DNA from: Sthenelais limicola
Lineage: Eukaryota; Annelida; Polychaeta; Phyllodocida; Sigalionidae
DNA length: 64,000 nucleotides
Reading direction: 5' to 3'
Assembly: GCA_942159475.1 (NCBI GenBank)
Contig: OW804094.1
Span: 57,222,966-57,286,965 of the forward strand
Position 1 is the stretch's first letter, and every line of letters begins with the position of its first letter. Of the stretch, positions 55,673 through 64,000 are shown one piece after another. Under the pieces are notes generated by a model, which saw only the letters and a list, made by a program, of their open reading frames with translations, was not told where the DNA came from and ran no database searches. Made by a program: the position numbers and the translations under genes.

Positions 55673-58600
55673 GTCCGGCAGTGGGAGAGCCTAACCCGGA
55701 AATCCCGGATAAAGTTTTTTTCTCTCTTGATTTATCATCTATGGGGTCCCTATATTACATTCCTGTGTGATGTGAAGTTCCTGACCTTGAGCAATTCGAG
55801 ATATTCAAGATGGCCGCCACTGAACATGTCAAATCTGTAAACTGGCATATCTCTGCTTGTAATGGGGCTAGAAATATGTTCTAGGTGTCAAAATGCATGT
55901 TTCATTAGCCTACAAATGTGATACAGTCATTAAAAAAATCATTGACCCAACAATTTCTAATGAAAATTGCATTATGTAGTAAAATAATTTAATTTGGCCG
56001 CAACCGATCCAGCAAATCTGTAAACAGGCATATCTCTGCTTCTAATGGGGCTAGAGATACATTCTAGGTGTCTAAATGTATGTTTTGTTAGCCTACAAAT
56101 GCAATACAGTCTTTAAATAAATCATAGGCACAACGGTTTCCAATGAAAATTCCATTATAGTGTAAAATAATTCAATTTGACCCATATCGAACCAGCAAAT
56201 CTAGGCATATCTCTGCTTTTAATGGGGCTAGTTATACATTCTAGATGTCTAAATGTTTGTTTTGTAAGCCTACAAATGCAACACAGTCATTAAATAAATC
56301 ATTGGCCGAATAATTCCCAATGAAAATTGCTTTTTTCTGTAAAATAAGTCCATTTGACCATAACTCAAATGACATGTCAAATCTGTAAACAGACATAATT
56401 ATATATAGATCCCTGCTTCTAATGGGGTTAGGGATACATTCTAAATGTCATTTGCCTACAATACATTACATCTGCATAATTAAATCATTGGCCCAATATT
56501 TGTCAATGAAGTTTTCATTATTGTGTAGAAGAATTCATTATTTTGCATTGTTACTTGTCTATGACCAGACTATGAATGAATTTCTTCTTTATCATACCAT
56601 AACTGATATCATTGAATTCTGTATGGTCTTTGTAATAGGGTTATCATAGTATCAACACTAACCTCATTATGCTCTCTATTACATGCATCCAATGGAAAGC
56701 ATGCTCAACTTCTGAATGAATGGAAAGTATACCATGCATGGGCATATTTGATGGCAGTTGAGTCACCCCTTTTGAGGTTTGGTAAAGACTAATCAGGTAT
56801 CATAGAAGTTACCCATCACCCTCAGACTTTTAAAACTTACTCACACCTTGAGCAGAGCTTTCAAAACCTTTGTCACAATCAGGGTCAAGGAAAAAGTGGC
56901 ATTATATTGTTGATTGAACATAAGGAGGATGCATCATCAAAGATTATTATTGTGACAACCTATCCAATAGGCAAGAATCTCTACCCAGATGGACTTGTGG
57001 ACATCACAACAGGTTATGCTATTGGTTAGAAGTTCAGTCCTCTGTCTGCTCTGCTCTTGCTTAATAGTTTTCTCATCCACCCTCATCCATCTTTCTAATA
57101 ACTTGTTCTTCTCATTATAGCAACGTTACAACTTTACAAATTTCACAATCCAGACTAGGGAATAAGACCAATAATGCCTCTGCCAGCATATTTTCTTCTT
57201 CCCCAGCATATTAAAACTAACAAGGCAAGGTAGGGCCTGAAGGTACACCAGTCATGGTTAAGCTCTTTGGTAGACCAGGTTATCTACAGCCTGCATCAGG
57301 AAAACAGAAATTTATATCCATTTAAGAGTCAAGAAGTCTGAATGTAATGTTGAATGACAGGTTGCCTGGTGATGTCCTGCATTACCCATTTACTGACCAT
57401 CACACATTCCAAAGCAGAACACACTACTGAATAAATATTGTATAAAATGCTATATTCCTGCATTACATTCAGTTGTTCCAATTAATCAGTAATGAAATCT
57501 ATTATTGATTTTACCTCAAACATGAGGCCGTTGCTTTCAAATAGTTATTGACAGAATATATGAAGCAAGTTCACAGGACAGGGGTTTGTAAACAGCAACA
57601 TTACCTTATGAAAACCCTCAGCCCTGGTTTATTGAAATGAATTATGCTGCTTCTGTTAATGTCTCATTGAATTTGATGTGTGTAACAGGGTAAACTCAGA
57701 GGACAATAAATTTACATTTCTTCCCAATATCTAAGGCACAGTCAACAAGTACTTTGTGGAACTGATAGAAATTCCTGAACCAATGTTCACAAGTCTGTCA
57801 GGGTAGAGTGGTTCAATAGAAATGGGTAGAAATTGTCCGAAAAATCTGTTTTCTCATCTTTGACACTTCCTCTGTATGCTCGAATGAGGTGTTTTCCTTG
57901 GTGTCTATACTTTTGACAATTCTGCTCCAGGATTGGAAACTGTTAAGCCTAGGTTTTCAGTCTAAGCATGCTTGGAAATATCCTATAAAAACTTGCTGGC
58001 AATTACCAAAGATCATAAGGGTTGGTTCAAGGGCCTGGTCTGCCAATATTCCTTGGAACAGGCTTGCCCATAGGTGAATGATTTGCCCTCCATTCATTCA
58101 GGAAAGTTTAGGCAACCTATTAGGCATGAGTTCCCAAAATAAGTTTTACATGAAGTAATACATGGTATTCACATGATGTCACCCAGTCAGTGGCTATCCC
58201 CATTGGCAGCCATATTGTGTATCTTCTTAGAGAGTGGAAGTCAGCAGATTGAAAGGCTTTTCCCATTTTGACTATATTGCTAACCCCTGACTATATCAGC
58301 ATACTTGATATTATATTTGCTAAAACTTTTGGAGGTGAAAATGGCAGCCTTGGAGCACATAATTATGACCAGCTAATATTTACAAGGGGTGATACAGAAC
58401 ATAGCTAGCATAGGCCAGCGCTGTGACATCAGTGAATTCTCTGTATAGCTCATGACACCCTGCTGTTAAGAAGCTTAGCAATATTTTCATCATATTTGAA
58501 GTGCAAGACAGGTGCAGGCTTACAAAACAAACATTTAGACATCTAGAATGTATAACTAGCCCCATTAAAAGCAGAGATATGCCTAGATTTGCTGGTTCAA

Positions 58601-59124
58601 TATGGGTCAAATTGAAATATTTTACACTCTAATGGAATTTTCATTGGAAACCATTGTGCCTAGGATTTATTTAATGGCTGTATTGCATTTGTAGGCTGAC
58701 AAAACATACATTTAGACATTTAGAATGTATCTCTAGTCCCATTAGAAGCAGAGATATGCCTGTTTACAGATTTGCTGGATCGGTTGCGGCCAAATTAAAT
58801 CATTTTACAACAAAATGCAATTTTCATTGGAAATTGTTGGGTCAATGATTTATTTAATGGCTGTATCACATTTATAGGCTAATGAAACATGCATTTAGAC
58901 ACCTAAAACATATTCCTAGCCCCATTAGAAGCAGAGATATGCCAGTTTACAGATTTGACATGTTCAGTGGCGGCCATCTTGAATATCTCGAATTGCTCAA
59001 GGTCAGGAACTTCACATCACACAGGAATGTGATATAGGGACCCCATAGATGATAAATCAAGAGAAAAAAAAACTTTATCCAGGATTTCCGGGTTAGGCCA
59101 AAATTTGCCTTTCCACTGCCGGAC
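55673..59124. mobile_element. Foldback element F3 in the LINE, ~600 bp arms
   Basis: The termini are GTCCGGCAGTGG...CCACTGCCGGAC, flanked by TA on both sides (55671-55672 and 59125-59126). The left arm (55673 to about 56550) and right arm (about 58512-59124) are inverted copies at roughly 95 percent by eye. Each arm begins with a unique segment of about 150 bp including GACCTTGAGCAATTCGAGAT and continues with 183 bp units starting AAATCTGTAAAC (left starts 55831, 56014, 56197, 56379; right holds about three). The middle 1.9 kb has no intact frame. The element is non-autonomous. Removing it with one TA nearly rejoins the LINE endonuclease (NIIS ... WEIIIIGDYNINY). Confidence 0.8.
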
Positions 59125-59126
59125 TA

Positions 59127-59373
59127 AAGCCAGATTAATAGGAAATGGGAAATTATAATTATAGGAGATTATAACATCAATTACATAAAAACTCATCCAA
59201 GACTTCTAAAAATCATTAGAAAAAACTAAAATATATACATTTACTGCAAGATCACTAAAAGACTTCAACCCCAATCTTTTCTCTCAGAATCTAAAGACAC
59301 AGAACTGGGAAAACCTCCAAAAATTATCTAGTCCTGAGGAAGTATGGGGAAGTATGTAAAACACAAACCAAAC
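59127..59373 (+). pseudogene. LINE endonuclease continuation after F3
   Basis: KWEIIIIGDYNINYIKT matches the catalytic GDFN motif of APE-type LINE endonucleases and continues the frame interrupted at 55672, with a 1-base slip. Further on, TQNWENLQKLSSPEEVWGSM is still LINE-like. The RT is missing: sequence changes at 59374 to a GGGGGGCGTTTCATAAC terminus. Confidence 0.7.
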
Positions 59374-59548
59374 TGGGGGGCGTTTCATAACTAATAGCGG
59401 AAGCTAACGATTAACGGAAACTGCTGTTAATAGCGGCCCTCCGCTAAAGTGTTTCATAACTAGTAGCGGAGCGGTTTGGCTTTTATTTCGCCGCTAAAAC
59501 ATACTCAAATTAACGATCCCAATTATGGTCATCATTAGGTCATTCTTT
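59374..59548 (+). mobile_element. Harbinger-like terminus, truncated
   Basis: GGGGGGCGTTTCATAACTAA opens the block, and GTTTCATAACTAGTAGCGGA (59451-59470) repeats part of it. GGGGCGTTTCATAA-type ends are typical of PIF/Harbinger terminal inverted repeats in animals. The other end is not seen, because DIRS element D starts at about 59549. Confidence 0.4.
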
Positions 59549-59704
59549 TAGAATGGTCACATTCTTGGGCATTGGTGGCTCCCCCTAGCGTCGGGCGTTG
59601 GTGACTAAACCCCACAATCCCCTTCTTCTTCCTTCTTCTCCTACCTAACCTAGAACTCAAACCTATTATACAAATTGATCCGAAAAACACAGATATTACG
59701 TGCA

Positions 59705-60984
59705 ATGAGAAAGACAAACAACTCCAGGTCCACTCAAAACGAAGACATTAAAAAAGACGAAAACGGACAACTAAACAAAGTAGCACTGGAGGAGACAGAA
59801 GTTGACAAAACGGCGGAAGCTTCAATCGCCGAGCCTATCGCTCCGACCATACCGAACGGCCATATTGGTTCAGAGAACGAAGAAACCGAAGCAGACATGA
59901 GCGGAAAGACGAAAGAAAAAGTGGAGGCCATGTAGCTCAAACTGGGTGAGATCGAAGGAAGTGTAAATGACATAAAGCAACAAATGGAGAGAAATATAGT
60001 CGATGCTGTTACGAAAGCAATCACGGCTATGAATATAAAGCCACAGCAACCCACCGAAGCCAACAACTCGGTGACCAAGGTCCCGGACCCAAGCAACCCA
60101 CTACCGGAGTACGCACAGGCCAGCAGCCCGACACCGAGCCAAGCCCCACAGGTCAACATACGGCCACCCAGGACAATCATGAGGGACCCAATGAACAGAG
60201 CTTTCTTCGAGTCACAAATGGATATGGCAGCACCAATTTTCTACACACCAGAAATCAAAGGTAATTTGCACATTGATCCGAGGGTCAGCCACCAAATCCC
60301 GAAGCTGTACATGTACATGGAGAGAGAGGGTATTACCACTATGAAAGAAAAACTGGAAGCAAAGCAAAACATGACCTACTATGAATATGTGGAAGCATAT
60401 ACAGCAATGATGCTCGGATGAAAACCTAGTCACGGAGGAACAGAGATACAAACTCACATGCCATCTACACCAAGTAGCTCAAGATGCCCGCGACAGGCCG
60501 TGGCGCAACGTCCTTAGATGGAGCGCAAATACATTCGAGCGAATTGAAAGGGGTGAGATAGATTGGGATAGTACCAAACAGATACAATATGACCGCATGA
60601 GGATTTCTCTAGCACCTGCCACCATCGCTACAACTGAGATAACGTCAGTACCATGCCCCACTTACAACTTGAAGGGAACATGCAAGCAGAAGGACGGACA
60701 CACACTGGAGAGCCCGGCGGCATCACACATACTGTAGCTCGATGAATCCACTACACAGGCATGCACACCCGGCCGTGGAATGCATGAAGAAACAAAGAGC
60801 AAAGCAACCACAAAGCCGTGACCATAGCCCAGTCGGACACCAGTATATGTATCCACCGCCACCCGTACAACAACAGGCACATGCCCATCACCCACAACAG
60901 CAAGCTTATGTGCTACGCCCACAAATGAATAAACAACACTGCTACGCAAGCAGTGCAAAAAACTACGCTGCCCCGCGAGAGTAG
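59705..60984 (+). pseudogene. DIRS-D Gag-like ORF1
   Basis: ATG 59705 (MRKTNNSRSTQNE) is chosen because the C copy has the matching ATGAGAAA context. The N-terminus is acidic, then a coiled coil (KTKEKVEAM) where GAG has become TAG at 59933-59935. The same frame continues to 60420 through RTIMRDPMNRAFFESQMDMA and YTPEIKG. A 1-base insertion after MML (60418) shifts it. It then reads ENLVTEEQRYKL, RIERGEIDWDST, CPTYNLKGTCKQKDGH (CCH finger) and, after a further shift near 60733, SSMNPLHRHAHPAVECMKKQ. The CCHC knuckle has lost its first Cys pair context at the shift. It ends PPPPVQQ...YAAPRE with TAG at 60982-60984. Confidence 0.75.
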
Positions 60985-60986
60985 AC

Positions 60987-63090
60987 TTGCGGGAACCCAC
61001 GCCTGAAACTGAAATCGTGAGTGTTTTGTATGATACGTTGAACAGTTATGATATATATGAGGATGACGACATTGTACAGTTTGTTTGTGATACATTGTAT
61101 GAATCGAGTGACCATGTTTGTGTATATATAAAACCGGAAGGAGGAGACGGAAGCAGCACACACTTCCGCCCAAGCTCCCAGCCAATGACAGCATCCATAA
61201 GACTCGAACGGCCGAGCCAGCCAATCATGGCACAGCTAGGAAACACCATTGAGTCAACATACACGATGCAAAGCAAGGACGAAAACCACTCGCAGAGTAG
61301 CCAAAAACAATGGGAAATGGATGAGGGAAAATACAAAGATGCAGGTATGAATCTACATGTGATAAATGACTGTGATTTCAATTACATAAGGGAAATGTGC
61401 ACCACAAGACCGGGAAAAGTCCCTGACGTATACGTCCCGGGCCCACTCAACATAGCGTGGTACAGAACCGCACACTGGCCACTGCCAAATACCCACGTAC
61501 TTCAATCACAACTAGCACGAATATACAACGCAACCAGGACCACAGGGCTACCGAACTTAATGTCGGCCAGAATGGATATACCATCAAATCTGAATTTAGG
61601 ACAATGGGAGTTCTACCTCACACAAGTGATTCACGACTCAGAGCTGCTAGAACTGGTACGGTACGGCTCTCCTTTGGGCTACATAGGCCCAATCTCCGGC
61701 GTTGGAATACCCTGACCACATACGTGAATATATTAGCACTGAAATGTACAATGATGCAGTATATGGCCCATACCCCGACCTACCATTCGACTCATGGGTG
61801 CATGTAAACCCCCTGATGACACGCCCAAAGGGCTCTGAAGGAAAAAGGAGGATCATTATGGACCTTTCTTTTCCTAGTGAACCATCTATAAATGGTTTCA
61901 TCAAACAAAACATGGTACTGGGAACTACGTGACCACACACACTACCAACGGTCGATATGCTCGTGAACAGGATAGTCAGCAACGATAAAACTAAATAAAT
62001 CTATACGCTGGACCTGGAGCGAGCGTATAAAAATTTCAGGGCGTGCCCTAATGACTGGCCACTATTGATTTTTGCATGGGACAGCTCATTCTATCTTGAT
62101 ATAAGTCTACCTTTTGGAGCTAAACAAAGCTCTCTTCACATGCAAAGGGTGGCGAACGTCATGCATCATGGAAGCAGCAGGCTAAAGCGGCTACATGTAC
62201 CTGGATGACATGCTGTGTTGGGAGGAGTCTAGAGCTACAAGTACGCCATCAGCATTTTTGACAAACTAGGCTTGCCCATCGCACATAAAAAGACTCAGGA
62301 GCCAGCAACAGAGGCAAGATGGCTGGGCATTATAATCAACACAAAAGACCTTACATTAACAATGCCTAAGGACAAGCTGGACGAGGTGTTGGAAGAGGCG
62401 AAAAAATTCAAGAAGCCGAAGACAACCACCAAGAAACACCTGCAATCTATGATAGGTAAAATTCTCCACCTGTCGCATAAACATAAATGCATAAACCCAG
62501 CCAAGATATTTGTACGCCGACTCCTTGAGACACTGAGGGAGGACAAGCGACCGCGAATCATCATACACGAGGCGATGGAGAGGGACCTGTCATGGGTAAT
62601 ACAGTTTGCACGTACCTGGAACGGGGTCAGCATGATCGCCTCAAGGCAAATATCTATGACCATAGCAAATATCTATGACCATAGATATGAACAGGGCCTC
62701 GCAACAACGTCAGACGGCGAAAGATATGCAGAGCAGGACCTCACCAAAATAAGAGAAATGAGGATCGACCACTTAGCGTACGCCGCACCAAGCCTGCTCA
62801 ACTCCATGCTACAGGACATCCATACAGCCACCACAGTCAAAGTGGTTACGACTAGTAAAGACACAAATACCCCCCTCTCCCAAGGTACAAGGAAGGAACG
62901 GGATATGACTGGCCCTAGATCGATGTGGCTATTACAAGCCTGTAGATATATTAGAATCGTATATGAAACACAAGAATCATCAGTAATCAACGAAATGATA
63001 GCAAATATACCCTCGATCACCCTCGATGCACATCGGGAAATATTCTGCCTGCTGGAGCGTGGTGATGATCTGTTTCTCTGTGAGTGGTAG
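60987..63090 (+). pseudogene. DIRS-D pol: RT and degenerate RNase H
   Basis: It starts directly after the Gag stop. An acidic spacer is followed by CTTRPGKVPDVYVPG and LGQWEFYLTQV, then a small deletion and frameshift at about 61695. LEYPDHIREYIS and WVHVNPLMTRPKGSE lead into RT: LDLERAYKNF (A), SLPFGAKQSSLHMQ (B), YMYLDDMLCW (C, in a shifted frame at 62193-62225) and TEARWLGIIINT. Stops lie at 61930, 61996 and near 62185. From 62272 a 272-codon frame is intact. Its second half aligns with A's RNase H (DGERYAEQDLTKIREMRIDH versus DGSRAYTYTFSEQDKQG), but the D-E-D catalytic positions are not acidic. A 19 bp tandem duplication (62646-62683) sits at the first of them. Confidence 0.75.
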
Positions 63091-63094
63091 TTCT

Positions 63095-64000
63095 GCACTA
63101 CCTGATGTGTCTTTTGCCTTGTAGTGGCATCAAGGGCGAGCTGTAACCTATATGATGAGAGAGCTGGCTGTATGAGCTGTCTTCTTTTGTAATGCTCCCT
63201 GATTGCCGAAATGTAATTACATACTGTGTAGGCCTATTCATCACTCCATGTACTTTTAACAATTTAACTAACATAGAAAACTACATGTGACTCCTACCGT
63301 GATACATCTAGCAAAACCAGACTAGGCCTATGGTTGTGATATACCGGTATTGTTATTAATGATAATCAGCGAGAGATATTAACGATGTCTAGATGATTCC
63401 AGGAAACGATTGGTAGGCCTATAGGCCTACAACTCACACAATATGTCCAATATTTCAAAACAAATGCAAGGACTATAGATACAGGTGTATACAGTACGTT
63501 GTTACAGCCACACTTTTTCAAACTAACTCAATGGAAATAGCCTACCCTATTTCCTTTAATGAGCTAAAAAAAAGAAAAAAGGAGGAGGGTATCTTTTAAA
63601 GTGAAGTCTGCGAAATGCTGGCAAAGGGGGTATTTTTTACTTACTTTGTGGCACAGAAAAGCATATAATTATGACAGAAACTCCGCGTCAGTGTTTATGT
63701 TATAACAGGGTGGTATGCAGTGTTCCCTAAAGACGTCGGCAGGTCGGCAAAATAATTCTGTGGCCGACGTCTGCCTTCTTCATGCAGGCCAATTTGACCG
63801 ACGTCAACGCCACCCACTGACTAGGGGAATTTGCATAACCACCGGGAACTAAATAATTCAATCCAGCTTTAGGGTGAAATGTACAAATTATTTTTCAAAG
63901 GTAAAATGTCATTGGGCATGATAGCACAATCGAAAACCATGATGCATTTATCTCGGTTATTTTACCAGTAATTTATGGAAAGCCGTTTATACATATAACT
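63095..64000. other. Non-coding end of window
   Basis: No recombinase or other gene follows DIRS-D. TAGGCCTA occurs four times between 63226 and 63431. The rest is AT-rich and unremarkable. Confidence 0.4.
63732..63771. repeat. GACGTCGGC/GCCGACGTC hairpin
   Basis: A perfect 9 bp stem (63732-63740 with 63763-63771) with a 22 bp loop. A third GACGTC-type copy (GACCGACGTCAACG) follows at 63797. Confidence 0.6.

Larger units (their letters stand above)
59549..63093 (+). mobile_element. DIRS-like retrotransposon D
   Basis: The left end, AGAATGGTCACATTCTTGGG followed by CATTGGTGGCTCCCCCTAGC, matches elements C and A. It carries Gag (59705-60984) and pol with RT and RNase H-like domain (60987-63090). 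No tyrosine recombinase frame appears in the 900 bp after pol, so the 3' part is deleted or the element never had it. It is the most complete RT copy of the C/D subfamily here. Confidence 0.8.

Overview
The window is metazoan nuclear DNA: AT-rich, with split coding exons, tRNA-derived SINE heads, microsatellites and dense layers of dead transposons. It has no bacterial gene organisation, rRNA or CRISPR. DIRS-type tyrosine-recombinase retrotransposons, a LINE whose first ORF carries an SGNH-esterase domain, and many foldback/MITE elements suggest an invertebrate animal, plausibly a marine deuterostome or lophotrochozoan. The species cannot be fixed from the sequence alone.

Cellular coding content is very small. 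The only clear host gene is the first coding exon of a rhodopsin-class GPCR (18711-19208, minus): a glycosylated, tyrosine-rich N-terminus, TM1 and TM2, and a clean splice donor. A second likely 5' exon (38130-38283, minus) starts in a short CpG-rich patch. A SAP-like exon (46610-46749, minus) and an unidentified coding remnant (34780-35516, plus) are weaker.

Most of the rest is mobile DNA. Three related DIRS-like retrotransposons lie at 1900-6632 (A, minus), 42185-44826 (C, plus) and 59549-63093 (D, plus). They share Gag zinc motifs, an RT/RNase H polyprotein and a similar left terminus; only A still shows its tyrosine recombinase, and all are broken by stops and frameshifts. A second DIRS/Ngaro-like family appears as B (27720-30125, minus), a Gag fragment (41437-42090, plus) and a 0.6 kb mini-element bracketed by about 70 bp direct repeats (45269-45880, minus). 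LINE remains occur at 1-240, 485-673, 38735-39846, 46440-46560 and 53163-55672/59127-59373.

Three large foldback elements have TA target duplications. F1 (30848-33962) and F2 (45140-51395) share the terminus CCCAGGTAACA and arms built from AACGTTAA-like motifs. F3 (55673-59124) has about 600 bp arms made of 183 bp units and splits the LINE endonuclease reading frame. The right end of the window is therefore a nest: LINE, then F3 inside it, then a Harbinger-like end at 59374, then DIRS element D. Smaller repeats include a MITE family (M1), a dispersed repeat R1 carrying paired CTCF-like motifs, a satellite-like block full of AGGTCA direct repeats (22690-24010), several near-perfect palindromes and a 15 bp minisatellite.

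No intact, novel multi-gene system is visible. The most interesting points are the DIRS copy whose RNase H fold survives without its catalytic residues, the foldback families, the direct-repeat Gag mini-element, and transposon-borne candidate CTCF and nuclear-receptor sites. All calls are by eye, without database searches.
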